A stretch of DNA of 64,000 nucleotides from Chamaecrista fasciculata. Its lineage: Eukaryota; Streptophyta; Magnoliopsida; Fabales; Fabaceae. The stretch spans positions 113,245-177,244 of the forward strand of contig QANZ01047738.1 of NCBI GenBank assembly GCA_003254925.1, in the 5' to 3' direction. Both the position numbers and the translations under genes were made by a program. The notes under the pieces are model-generated. The model did no database searches, had not been told where the DNA came from, and saw only the letters and a list, made by a program, of their open reading frames with translations. Positions 49,060 to 61,562 of the stretch are shown here, in pieces. Numbering within the stretch: the first letter of the stretch is position 1; each line of letters begins with the position of its first letter.

Positions 49060-52000
49060 ATGATTGATTCAGATTTATCTTCTTCGGCTAACGTTAGTGC
49101 TTGTAATTTTACGAGTACTCATAAAAGAGGCTTCGTAGATGATTCTTCTGTAAAATCTTACTATGATTCACCCCCAAAGAAGAAATCTACAAGTATTTCC
49201 GGCAAGAGGTTAGTAGCCTGTGTTAATTTGAGACATTTCGAGATTCCTTTGTTTTCAGCCGCCGTCGATTGCGACGGTTCTGGATGCGAGTCCATCCTTC
49301 TTCATGCGGATCAGCCTTATACCATCGGTCGGAAACCTAGTGACTGCCAATTTGTCTTCCGAGACCCCCGAGTCAGTAAGCAACATTGCCAGATTTTCTT
49401 TGACGGTTCACTACGAAAACTTTATATTCTGGGTGGGGTTTTGTTACTTAATGATTCTTCTAGATGTCTTGTTCATGAATTCAGGAATAGGGTAATGACA
49501 TATCATGCTACTAGTGATAATACTGAGGTCCCAAATAGTGTTGTTGGCTTTCGAGCGGCTTCTAATGGGGTTTTTGTGAACGGGTTCAAAGTTAGAAAGG
49601 GCATGGCAATGGAGTTGTCGGCTGGAGATAAGGTTTTGCTGGTTTGTGGAAGTGAAATAATAACTTCTTGTGGTATTCGGAATCGGATCGGATTTGTTAT
49701 TCAGAGAATTGCTTTTGAGGAGGTTGTTACTGAAGGGTTTGATGATGTTGATGATACATTGGAGAGCATGCGGGAATTAGCAGCAGTATCCTCGGGACAA
49801 TCCCAAGGGATTACATCAAGTGGGAAACGGAACAAAAGAGTTTTTGCTATGAAGGCAAATGGTTTATTTTCAGACAGTGTCATGTCAAATTACAAACAAG
49901 TTCTTGGGAGAGCAAACTTTCTTCTAGATCGGTGCGGAGACATCTTGCTCAGTGATGATCCAATATCTTGTATACTGCATGATATACCATATATAGGTCC
50001 TGGACACAAATGTGCCCGGGGCACCTCATTGAACAACTTCTCAGGTGTGAATTTGGGCAATACCGTTAGATTATTGGTTGACAGTGAAGTGCAGTCTAAG
50101 TATATTAAGCCAGCATTGGAGAATAACTTGCCTCTACAGGTGAACTCATCTGGTGATGGGCAAATGGAAATTAGAAGTAATGGTATCTTGAAGTCTACTT
50201 CACCCTTAGTTTGTGGAAGTGAAGTAATTGCCTTAGAGGTCAACAGTGACCATCTCCATTTTTGTCAAAAAGGGAATTTTGGAGTTGTTCTTGAGACTGA
50301 TATGGCTGACAAGAGTTCTAATGGCACGCTGTTAAACTCTGTAGGCAAGGATAATTTTCCTTTTGGGGGTGACAAGATGAAAAGCCATGAGGGCATCTTT
50401 TGTTCATCACCTGGAAAGAATTTTTGCCTGAATCGCCTTCAATATGCAGACTGTGGTTCCCAGGCCAATCATTCTACTGTATCTTTACCTGAACTTCTTT
50501 ATCCAGTTGAAAGCATTTCAAGGATGTTTATTGCAACGTTCACAAGTGACATAAAATGGTTAGATGACCTTTTTCTTTATGTTGGTTTCATTTCCTTTCA
50601 TGGCATTCTTTTCTCTAGCCAATGTCTTTTGATTTGAATACATACTTTTTCATGGTAATTTGAGTTAAACAATTGAGAATGGCTGGCAATCTCTTGTGTG
50701 TGTGTATTCGTTCTTCATAATCTTTGAGATTTATTTGCAGTTTTTATCGTTACTGCATTTGAACTTGGTTATGTTTTACAATACTAAGAGAATTGTTTTG
50801 TTAGGTTCTTGTCATATTGTCAGATTCCGTTCCATCTACCAATTACAATTGCTTGTCACAACGCCGGAAGATGCTGGAGTTCAAGACCTGATGATAGAAT
50901 GTCTATGCCTTACCCAGATTATCCTAACTTAATTGTAGTGTAAGTATTATTTTTTTTCAAGGGGACAATTATGTGATATGCATTGATGCTTGGTTTAGGG
51001 AACTATTTAATTTGCAGGAGTTAGATGGATTATTTAGGAAGAACTCCTCCTTTTAGTTGGCATTTTGTAATACTTTCTTGCTGTATATAGGTATCCTCCA
51101 TTTCCTGAATCTATAGCTTTTGGTAACAATAGTAAGAAGCAGGGGATTGCATGTCATCATCCAAAATTGCTTGTTCTGCAAAGAGAAGATACTATAAGAG
51201 TTGTTGTTACATCTGCAAATTTAGTGGAAAAGCAGGTATTCCATTGGCCAAACTTCTGGTTAATTTCATAAATAATAATTATAATAATGAGAATTTATGA
51301 GCAGAATGCCCTTTTTATGGTGTATAACTTCTAAAAATGTTGATACAGAATGAAAAGTCTCTTGAGCACCGAGTAAACATTGTTTCTAGCATTCTAGCTT
51401 AGAAGTTTGGACTTTCTGAAGTCTAGTAGCATATAAACTATCCCACAAAGAACGACTGTCAATACCTTGCCTGACATGATATGCAGCTCTATTGGTTTTC
51501 ATTGTGAGTTGTGACTTATGACCTATCATAATGCTTAGCAACATGTGCTTGCATGTTTTTTAGCCTTTATGCCTTCACTATCTGGTTTTCACACTGCCAT
51601 TGGATTTACATTTCCCTTTGTTTCCCTCTTCACCTTGAGCAGTAATACGTCTGCCATTAATTCTAATCTATTCTAGTCCTACTGTAAAATCCCATCACAA
51701 TTATCTATTCCATGTGGCCTTGCACTTTCATGACCATTATAAAAACATAATCAGGAAGAGAGGTTGTGATTTGAAGAATACATGAGTGACTAAAAGGTCG
51801 TAGTAGGCTTCTATTGTCAAACATTGCCTATTTTGCTTTTGTATTTGTTTTTTCTTCATTGGTATTGACTTTCCTAGATTCTTTTGATTGACATAGTTTT
51901 GTTTTCGGCATGTTCTCTCCTCTATTGCATACTGTATATAAATGGGTTGTAAGCTTTTGATGTCACTTTAACATATGCTTTTTCCACAAATAATGGTTGC

Positions 52001-54137
52001 ATGGTAACAGTCATACTCCTTTCATATGTATAATTATCTTTGCAGTTAATACTTATTGATTCATTTATCAAAGTCCAATTTATATACGTTGATAATGTGT
52101 AATTAGTTTAAACTCAACATTTTTACATAACTATCTAGAAAAAAATTGCAAACACAATATAGCATGCAATAAGAGTATGTTAGCTGCATTGTTGCTCTTT
52201 GATATAAAGTCTATCAAAATCTAATATATGGAACAATTTTTTATTTTCAACCAATAGGACACCTTTTATTTTTCAATTTAAATTATACATAAATGTTGAT
52301 TTCAGGACTCAAAAGGTATATATATAATTTTGAAGGACATCACATCATAGAAAGTTTGTCATATTGAATGCATTTTTATGTTTAGCATTACAGTAAGCTG
52401 AAATAGTATCAAAGCTCCATCCAATTTATAATACCTTGCATGCTTATCTAATGTATAATATGACTCGTCATTTTTATTTTATTTTTTCTCTGTGTAGTGG
52501 AACTGTGTGACTAATACTATATGGTGGCAAGATTTCCCTCGTGTCAGTTCAGCTGATTATAGATTACTATTCCCAAAAGCTTACTACAATGAATTACATC
52601 TGGATTCAAAGAATGATTTTGCCGCTCAGCTGGCTGGATTTATGGCTTCTCTCTTGATAGATGTACCCAGTCAGGCCCATTGGATCAATGAGTTGACAAA
52701 ATATGATTTTGGAGGTTCAACAGGACATCTTATCGCATCAGTTCCTGGAATTCACTTGTGCAGAACTTCTGTTTTTTCAGAATCCTTGGCATCCTCAACT
52801 GTGAGTGTTTAAATTTACCATGATTGTCAAAAAACATTTTATTTATATAACTAGAATCTGTTTAGTGATCTTTATGATTTCAAAGCTGCACCCTATTTGC
52901 ATCTTATTGGGTTGGAATATTAACCCTTTAAACCTGGCACTGGCTTCTGAGGTTTAAGAATTTAAGTGACTCTAATTTAGAATATCTTTTTATTTATTTA
53001 TTTTTTGTTTTGGAAATTTTGTGGGGAGGGGGGAGGGTTGGGGGAATCCAATAGTAATGTTATGCAAATGACATGATTATTTAATGGGTTTTAGTTAAAC
53101 ATACATTCTGCATGGGATTTTCAAAACATTTGATTCTCTTTGGAGGCTAATAATTGTACATTTGGGTCATTGGGTGAGAAGTTTGTTGGTTCAGTTGTAT
53201 CATCTGTGGTTGGTATGAGCCACCTTTTCCGCACAGAAGCAGACTCAAAAGGTACAAGACTAAAAATGCTGGCTGCTTCCCTTGGGAAGTCTTGTAAAAT
53301 TGCTTCTGGGAGATTGGAGATTGTTTTAAGAAGAAATCCTGATGTGCCCGCTGATGCCAATGCTGTCAGTGTTCTTGTTCCTGACCATGATGGAACACCT
53401 TTTGGAGGTATCATGTAAATTTCTTGCATTTGATACATGCATAACTGGGAATTCTTTATTGCACAATGTTTATTGGATTCACCCTTTCGGGTTATGATTT
53501 TCAAATTTAGTTATTATTTTTACTGTGCTTGTATCTGTGTTTAAGACTTTAGTTTCTGACTGGAATGACTGAAGTAGTATCTCTCTTTTCTACCTTTCTT
53601 TAGAATTTGTTCAACTCGGTTTTCTGCCCAGAAATGTAGCACAATGGATTTCTCCTCTTTGGGATGCTGGATTCTTCAGTTTTTCTGGATTTGTGTGTCC
53701 AAAAGAGGCTCTTGCAGCTGCCTTAGGAGAGAGTAGCAATAAAGTACAACTGATATTATATGTATCAGAGGTTTGTTGGCTATGTCTTTTATAGGATTTC
53801 ATATTAGTTACAATGCACATGAAGGGCTTGATATCGATGTAATCTTATGAGCTTATACACACACAAACGTATATAAAAGGGTACATGAATGATATATGAA
53901 CTTGTGCAGGGGCATCGTTTTCAAGATATGACAACAACGATTCAATCTGAACATATTATTGCATTGTGTTCACTAGTTGCTTCAACCCAAAGGTGTTATG
54001 GCCTCTGGAGATTGCAAGAGGTAAATAGCGGAATGGGAATATCTTTTCATTAACTCCTGCAGCTACTGTTCTTGCATATTATGTACTAAATCGAAGTACT
54101 CACTTATTTTTATGATGGTATTGAGGTTATATTTGAT

Positions 54138-54171
<34 letters not shown>

Positions 54172-56198
54172 NCCCCCCCCCCTTATATTTTGTTGGTTCT
54201 TATGATTTCAATTTTCTATTTCTTTTTTCCCCTAAACATCACAATTTTCCATGTATTGATAAGATGCTTTTGTTGTAATAATTATTGAAATACCCAATTA
54301 TATATCTTTTATATTTTGTTTATTAGGTTCTTAATCAATATAGATGGCCTGAATCATTGCAATCTGATTTTATATATGGTGAGTGCATTTCACCTATCTT
54401 TTTCCGTAACATTTTTAGATTAACTAGTGGACCTCTTCTCCCCAATCATTTTTCTTTGGATCATATTGGTTGGAACTTTCTGTCAATCAGGTTCATCTTC
54501 TATCGGTTCATCTGTCAGTCCACAATTTCTTGCTGCATTTTCAGCTGCTGTTGGGAAAAAATCATCACAATATTTTGATTCAGAAGAATCTGATCCTGAG
54601 GTGATTTGAAGACCTTTGCTTTTCCTTTAGATCTGGTTGAAAAGTTGTGTCTTCTTCAAGATGCATGCCATGTTGAAATTGTCTGTTTCTTAATTATAGT
54701 TCAATGGTCCTTTTGACAGTGGGCCTACTGGAATACTAGGGAAGAACTGAAAAACCCGTCCATTAGGATAATTTTTCCCACTATTGATAGAGTGAAGAAT
54801 GGACATAATGGGGTTTTGCCTTCAAGACGTGTTCTTTGCTTCCCCGAGGTAATATGATCAGCTGATAAGCTTAAATCACTTAAAATGAATAAGTCAGAGA
54901 TTGTTTCTGAGAATATAAAATGTTTATTTTTGACAGGTATTTTCTCTTTAAGCTTTTTGTTGTATTACCAGTGGTCTTGGCTATTGCAAATTGTCTGAAA
55001 CATCCTGGTGGAATGACTTGTTCAATTAAATAAGTCGTCTCTGACTCTCCTGGAAGTACCCCGACTTAATTGCCGTATTACATAGTTTGCATAAAATGTT
55101 GGAAAAGAAATAAATTTCTATGCAGCAAATGAGTTGGCAAATTTCATGTAAATCCGTTTCCTGAAGGTTCTCATAATTTTATGTATTTAGTAGTGGTCAA
55201 ATTTGGTTTGGTATTTTATTCTTCATATTGTATTCTGGACTTCTGGTTGTTTAAAGATGTTGACAGTGAATAACTTCTTGTCTGCTTTTGAACAGAGAAC
55301 TTGGCAAAGATTGAGGGTTTTAGACATACTTCATGATGCTGTTCCTCATCCCCATGATAGAGTAGGGCATCCAATGCATGTCAAGGTAATGATCTATCCA
55401 CCACTCCTTATTTCAGATGACTAATATTTCCTGTATGGGAAATACGTCAAATAACACATCAAGTTAGTTGTTAAATGTATTTATTTTATGATGCCCTTCT
55501 TTTTTCCTGTCTTTTTACTTCTCCAATATTAGAGAACTTGGCATTTTGCGTATATTTTATTTTCACTTCCTAACTTTCTTTCTGCATTTATATTTCCTTC
55601 ATGCTCTACCCTACTATTTTGTATTTGAATTCGAAGTACTAATAGTAAAGTGTTAATGGGAAATTGGAAATTAATTTGTCAGGTGATGCGGAGACAATTC
55701 CAGTCTGGAAAAGATGCACGTTCCATTGGTTGGGTGTATTGTGGGTCGCATAATTTTAGTGCAGCTGCCTGGGGACGACAAATTTCAAATCCTTTTGGTA
55801 CAAAAACTGAAGGACCTCGAAAAGGGAATCCTTCTTTGGACTCTGGGCTTCATATTTGCAATTATGAACTTGGAATTGTGTTCACATTCCCAGAAGAACA
55901 TCATGATAGCTCAAAAGCTAAAAGCACAAATTTAGAGGATATAGTTTTGCCATTTGTTGTGCCTGCTCCTAAGTATGGCTCTAGAGATAGGCCAGCAACA
56001 ATGCAGGCTATGAGGGAGGCAATGGCTGAACGTACTGAGCCGCAACAGGAAGATCGTCTCGAAGAAGAGATAATGGAAGAGATTATTGAGGGAGAGGAAG
56101 AAATGGAGGCAGCTAATTATGTATCAGTGGAGAAGGAAGAGGAGAAGGCTTATGCTGAGATACTCTGGAATCAAGTTGAATCGTCCCAGAGTTGTTGA
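49060..56198 (+). CDS. TDP1beta: FHA-domain tyrosyl-DNA phosphodiesterase (TDP1 family), 12 exons
   Basis: Exons: 49060-50558, 50805-50939, 51091-51235, 52498-52800, 53146-53407, 53604-53770, 53910-54020, 54327-54378, 54491-54600, 54720-54848, 55296-55385, 55683-56198; 1172 aa. An N-terminal FHA domain (about 80-190) has the phosphopeptide-binding signature G90-R91, S106..H109 and NG at 169-170, after a basic PPKKK patch. A long low-complexity linker follows, then a TDP1 domain from about 488. Both catalytic half-sites are intact: H568-x-K570 with N588, and H999-x-K1001 with N1025. TDP1 enzymes remove topoisomerase I peptides and other 3' adducts from DNA; the FHA domain probably recruits it to phosphorylated partners. 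The same fusion exists in Arabidopsis. The acidic tail is Glu-rich. The acceptor of exon 5 (ttggag|gct) is weak, so that boundary is least certain. Confidence 0.92.
51236..52497 (+). other. intron 3 of the FHA-TDP1 gene (1262 bp)
   Basis: This is the longest intron of the gene. I see no gene, mobile-element termini or structured RNA in it. Confidence 0.6.
54139..54182. repeat. 44-base poly-C run with one N (intron 7)
   Basis: An uninterrupted C tract broken only by the N at 54172 lies in intron 7 of the FHA-TDP1 gene. Such a length is rare in plant DNA and its size here is unreliable. Confidence 0.95.
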
Positions 56199-57903
56199 AG
56201 TCCTGGAAGAATCAACCAGAATATAACTGATAGGTAAAATGTAATTCCTCTAAGTAGCACTATTATATTGAAATCTTAAGGCATCACACTAATGCAGGGT
56301 AGTGCGTTCATAAGGTAAATGAAGAAGGGATTAGCCTAGAAAAAGTCAAAGAATACCCTAACCGTAATAGCAAAAAAAAAAAAAAAACCTTCTTTTTAAG
56401 GCATGGGTGGGTTCCTAAAGAAATGGTGCCAAGTGTTCAATTTGAAGAGAATTCCTGAATGCTTATCCTGAGAAGATAAATGGGTGGTGGATCATCTTCT
56501 CAATTAAGTTAATCATCTTATCAAGAACCAGGAAGCAGAGCTTACACTGATGCCTTACAGAGTATAAGAGAGGAATTTTACAGGCAAGAAAATAGGATCA
56601 TATTAGCCAAAATACATCTCTTGTTTTCACAATATCCTATTACAAGTACTACTGCACCTGTGCATTAGTAGGGGATATCTTTTTCCAGCCATCTCGTTAT
56701 TGCATTTACTTCCTTTGATATTCAGGCAATCGAACTAGTTCTGCAGAAATCTCCACAAATCTTCACAAAAGGTCCTTGCCAGTGCAACCTTTCGGAATAT
56801 TAGGAAGAGCTGAAGAAAATAAATACATGATGCAGAAAAAAAGGAAGTGTCAGCAATATTTACAACGGACATGGCATCCAATACTCGCGAGCTGTAATGT
56901 GATTATATTTATGCAGTTCAGTGCATACAGGCAATCTATAATATAATAGATTTCAACATATAGTTAATCTCTCAGTGCATCAAGATCATGGTGTACTCTT
57001 TGTTGTGAACTATAGCAGAAGAAAAAAAGATTCTCTTGTATATAAGCTACAGTTAAGTTCAGATCATTGGATTGATTTGCAATGTTATTTAATCTTCAAC
57101 AAAGGCCCAGCATTTTATTTCTCTAAAGATTTGCCATATACTAGTTTTTACTTATACATGCTAACCAGCACAACAATGAACTGAACTGCCCAGTAAATTT
57201 TGTAACACATTGAACTTGTGTAGCCAACACATTGAACTGCCCAGTAAGTCATGGTGTACTCACACACAGACACAGTTAAGTTCATAAATTTGCAATGTTA
57301 TTTAAACTCTAGTGTGTGAGTGAACATAAATATATAAATAAAATTAATATATTATTTGATGAGTTTAATCAATTGAATTGGTTTGTGGATGATATCATAA
57401 ATATATAAATAAAATTAATATTAATTATTTTAAATGTAAATAATATATAATTAATAAAATATAAGTTATAACTATATGATACCTATAAAGTCAATATCAC
57501 ATTATAAATTCATAAATTTATCATTCCACACAAACACAATAATTCCACACAAACACAATAGAGATAACTTTAGCAACTACTAAATCAAATCAAGCATAAA
57601 CTATGAAGTTTAAAGATTCCTAACAAGTTATTATTCATAACTTCATTAAGATACAAATTTCAATCTAATTAGAGAATACGTTTTTTTTTTGTTTTATGGA
57701 CCTATTAGTGTGAAATGAAGTAATGAACCATGGGAAGATTAAAAAAACTGAATATTTTTTGTTTAATCATTCAAATAATTTTTTAAAAATCGATTCGAGT
57801 TACAGTCAAGAAGTGATTTAAGGTAGGTTAGGTTAATTCTAAACTTCCTAACTTTCTACAGTGTAACGAGAATAGCCAGCGTTTTGAAGCTTCAAAATAA
57901 AAA
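56199..57903. other. 3' flank of FHA-TDP1 and intergenic DNA with short duplications
   Basis: Short direct repeats are readable. cattgaactgcccagtaa occurs near 57180-57196 in part and in full near 57229-57246. cataaatatataaataaaat occurs near 57325 and 57398. acacaaacacaata occurs twice near 57527-57559. No gene is visible. Confidence 0.5.
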
Positions 57904-58352
57904 GGCTAAAGTGCACTTTTGGTCACATAACTTTGAAAAATGTCTCAATTTGGTCTCATAACTTTTTTGTTGGAATTTTGGAGGTCTCAATTTAGTCCCA
58001 TAACTCTTTTTGTTGCAATTTTGATCTCATAACTTTTGAAACATTTAACCGTTGATCCCAAACTGATTTTCATTCATTATCTGCCGTTAAATCCACTCCA
58101 CCCATATTTGTCACGTCATCATTCAACTCAGTATGTCAGATCATATTTAACGGCAAAAAATGGATGGAAATCAGCTTGAGACTAATGGTGGGACGTTTTC
58201 AGAAGTTATAGGACTAAAATTGCAACAAAAAAAGTTATGAGACCAAATTGAGACCTTTGCCAAATTTATGAGACCAAAATTGCAAGAAAAAAAGTTATGG
58301 GACCAAATTGTGACCTTTGCGAAAATTATGGGACCAAAAGTGCACTTTAACC
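57904..58352. mobile_element. MULE-type MITE with 10-bp duplication
   Basis: The ends GGCTAAAGTGCACTTTTGGT and the complement of GGTTAAAGTGCACTTTTGGT are flanked by aaaataaaaa on both sides (57894-57903 and 58353-58362). Internal subterminal copies of gaccaaa/ttttggtc and catttaacc are present. No coding capacity. Confidence 0.75.
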
Positions 58353-59091
58353 AAAATAAAAAGAACAGACAGGATTAAAACGTATCGTTTCGATTGAGCT
58401 AAAACGGTGCGTTTGATGAGAAGATGCAAAATGGCTCAAATGTGGATTATTGTTTTCTGAGCAAAAGCTGAAATGGCCAGCAAATTCACCGCGCCGGAAA
58501 TCCGTGAAGGACGCCGGGAAACGCAGCCGTTCGAATAGCTCCGTTTTGTGTCGGCTTTGGGTCGAGATAGATAGGTATAAATACAATTTCCTTCCCTCTG
58601 GTAATGGTTTAGGTGCTAAATGGAATGGGAAGCATGTTTTGACTACTACACTTCCTTCCTTGACTATTTTTACCATGTTTCCATCACGGTTTTAACGTTG
58701 ATTTTTGCTCTAAATTGTTTCTGTCGTTTTACCTCCGTTTTGTGAATTCTTTTTATCCATTTTCTTGTAGTTTTGGTTATGGTTTTAGGGGTGACTTATG
58801 CTGCCATTTTAATTTTCATTCCGTTATGCACTAAAATGTGTTGAGTGTGTGGACTCTTCATTTTGTAAGTGTTCTCTGTCATTTAGTATGCATATATATG
58901 CTCTATTTTCGTTTGGATAGGAGCACGGTGTATCCTTTTTGTGTGTTTGGGACTTGTGGTACTATTTTCGTTTTTCTGTTGTGTTAATGTTTTGCCCACC
59001 ATTCCCATTCCCATGATTTAGAGTTCCACTTTGGTGTGAAGATGGGCAGTTTTTGTTTTGTCCTCCATTTTCTTGAGTTAGAGCTTGTGTG
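58353..59091. other. intergenic DNA; possible transcription-unit start
   Basis: The region has aacgtatcgtttcgattgag and aaaacggtgcgtttgatgag, CGTTT-rich motifs seen near plant promoters. An open frame at 58450-58695 (81 codons) has no recognised domain. This could be the 5' end of a non-coding transcript reaching the downstream hairpin, but nothing proves it. Confidence 0.3.
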
Positions 59092-60260
59092 TGAAAGTGT
59101 CGTTTTACACTCTTTAAAATTCTGGTTTCACAGGCAAACATACTAGAGGCATTTTAAGCATGTTTTAGTGATTGAAACTTTGAAAGTATCAGTTTCCATG
59201 CTTTAAAATTCTGATTTCATAGCCAAACATCCAAGAGGCATTTGACCATGTTTTGGTGCTTGAAAGTCTCAATTTACATGTTTTATTATTCGGATTTCAT
59301 AGCCAAATGTCTGAGTGGCTCATGGCCACATGTTTGTGCTTGAAAGTGTCATTTTCACATGCCTTAAACTTCTGATTTTATGGGCTAAGGTTTTGAGTAT
59401 GTTTTAGTCATATTTTAGCACTTTGTTTCATGTTTTTTGGGTGATGGAGTTTTAAACCTATTTTGGTCATGATTTGACTCTTTGGATAATGGTTTTAGTG
59501 TACCCATGTTCTATTTTGGTGGCCTGATTTTTCACAAGTGTTTTAGCTATACTTTGGCCATTTTAAAGCTTCTTAGTTGTGTCATTTTTCTGGCATTCAG
59601 TTAGCTAGTTGTAAGTATTCTGACTATGTTTTGGTACAATAACCTTCATTTTTATATGTTAAATGCTAATATTCCATTTTCATGCTCTTAACATTTGGGG
59701 TGTGTCTTGGCCTTTTTTTTGGTACTTTAAACTTTAAAGTACCATTTTAATATGTCAAAACTCTGGTTGGAATGGCTAATCATTTGGTGGTGTTTTCCCT
59801 TCATCTTGATGCTTTAAACCTCCATTTTATGTAACTCAAGGAGTGTAGTCAAGTGGTAAGAACTACCCTTAACCAAATGTCAAGGGTTCAATTTCTGACT
59901 TTGGGTATGGAGTAGCTTTACCCTTTGAAGTGCTTGGAAGCCAGTGAAGGGATTAGTCACTGTTGCTGAGAGTGGATACCTTGAATAATGCTTAGTTACC
60001 CAAAACATGAACCTCCATTTTATGCCATGGAATTTTTCTGATTCCGTTGGTTGACTTTGAGTTGGTCTTTAGACCTTTATCTTGACATTTTAAAACTCTA
60101 TTGTATGCAAAAAAAATTTGTTTTGATAGGTTCACAGCATATATTTTTGCCTCTTTGGTTCTTTAAACCTCCATTTTGTCACGTCATTGAAATTATTTCA
60201 TAGGCTAGCCTTCAGGAGGTGTTTGGTCACATTTTGGTGTCTTAGACCCTTGATCAAAAT
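59092..60260. repeat. degenerate tandem array, about 80-89 bp period
   Basis: Four well-aligned units begin tgaaagt(g/a/c)tc at 59092, 59181, 59261 and 59341. Each continues with a ttttacatg-like stretch, aattctgatttcatagccaa, gaggcatttgaccatg and ttttggtgctt. More decayed units (tttaaacctccattt, cttcaggaggtgtttggtca) can be followed to about 60260. No coding frame spans the array. It matches no named satellite that I recognise. Confidence 0.7.
59832..60009 (+). mobile_element. tRNA-derived SINE inside the tandem array
   Basis: The 178-bp insert is flanked by perfect 15-bp copies of aacctccattttatg (59817-59831 and 60010-60024), a piece of the host array. An A-box-like tagtcaagtggtaag and a B-box-like caagggttcaatttc lie near its 5' end. 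Confidence 0.85.
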
Positions 60261-61194
60261 CTCTAGTTTGATATGTTTAAATGTTCGTAACATTCTTGAG
60301 TGGTTTCAAGTGCCTTGGAGGCTTAGACTGGAGATCTTTATATGCTAATGTGATTGATTTGCATGTTGGAACTGTTTTAGGGTAAGTTTAAGTTCTTTAA
60401 TTCTTTTCTCTTGCATGCTTAAGGGCTTTATTAAAATTACAAAAAAACTTGAAAAGTGAAGAGGGTTAGAAAGTGAAATCAATATGATTTTGCAAATTAA
60501 CACACACTAATCGATTCTTCTAAATCGTTTTGTTTGTGAAATCAATTTGATTTTCAATTTCTTTCTCTTTCAACAGAAGTATTAAAAATTCACCAACCAA
60601 GTGCCACTTTTTTATTTTTTTTACTATTTCAGACTACACAGACTTTGATCCCATTTATTGGGTATGAGGCTTTAGGCTTTCATCTTAAGTTTTATTAGTT
60701 AATGTTCACAAGGTAACTATTCTTAGAAATGGATCTAATGGGGATACACAACAACTTTCCTGCAACTTAATTGACTCTCAAAACCCTCATAATTTTTCCT
60801 TTTCTTTTTAAGAACAGAAGAGTTTCCGAAGTTTTTCCCAATTTGCTAGCAACTCCTTTTCAATTGGTTTTCAATCTTGTTTTTTTGAAACTGATACTTT
60901 TTCATGTCATTTGCATTCTATAGTTTCTGTCAAGGTGTCAACTGTGACAGAGGTTATTGCATCAAAATGTCCATCTTCTTGATGTGTCATGTCATATTAA
61001 TATTATTGCATCAAAACTTTCTTGATTTCATATTTGACTTGAACACATGGAGCTGCATGCAGTGTGCAAACTGATTGTATTACTTTCAATAAAATCAGCA
61101 ATTTGGCTGTATAATGTGAACATGGGTATTTTATCCAAATAATTTATCCCCTTCAGCATATATTTTGCAGCTGGACAATTACCTTCAACACACC
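60261..61194. other. intergenic DNA, no gene seen
   Basis: No coding frame, element or repeat is clear before the hairpin at 61195. Confidence 0.5.
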
Positions 61195-61343
61195 ACCTAC
61201 GGCCTTGTGCAGGAGCCTAGCATGGGCATTGAATTAGCAATGGTAGCTACCGGTAAATTGGCACATTTGCTGCTGTTCATTCCAGCCACCGTTGCTGGTT
61301 CCTTGCTCACGCTAGGCTCACATGTACATGCAAGGCCATAGGT
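61195..61343 (+). ncRNA. candidate microRNA-type hairpin precursor
   Basis: Two arms fold back over about 60 bp. acctacggccttg (61195-61207) pairs with caaggccataggt (61331-61343) with one mismatch. gagcctagc pairs perfectly with gctaggctc. Beyond it, tgggca, agcaa and ggt-gct pair with a few mismatches and G-U pairs. The loop is about 28 nt, and an asymmetric bulge (5 vs 11 nt) lies near the base. No open frame crosses it. I do not recognise either arm as a known conserved plant microRNA. A decayed MITE or inverted duplication is the alternative. Strand is chosen arbitrarily because a hairpin reads on both. Confidence 0.45.
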
Positions 61344-61562
61344 TTTAATTGGAATAAAATATCATGCTGTTCTATGCATTTTTTTTTTTGAAATAAATGA
61401 TTGTAGCTTACATTCGCATTTGAATATTTCATTTGTTAGTAATGCATGGCTTGTGTTGTGACCCAGGACTTCTCATACTTTCAAGTCTTGATGTGATATA
61501 TCATTCATTGTTGTGCGTACCTTCCTCCAATTGATGTGACAATCAATGGGAATTGAGAAGCT

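Noticed and set aside
58450..58695. 81-codon open frame, possible first exon
   Set aside because: No homology recognised and no convincing downstream partner exon. Left as undefined intergenic DNA.
59092..60260. CRISPR-like repeat-spacer array
   Set aside because: The organism is a plant, and units are contiguous and degenerate without unique spacers between conserved repeats.
61195..61343. Assignment of the hairpin to a known miRNA family such as miR169 or miR171
   Set aside because: Neither arm matches the conserved mature sequences closely enough; only weak partial resemblance.
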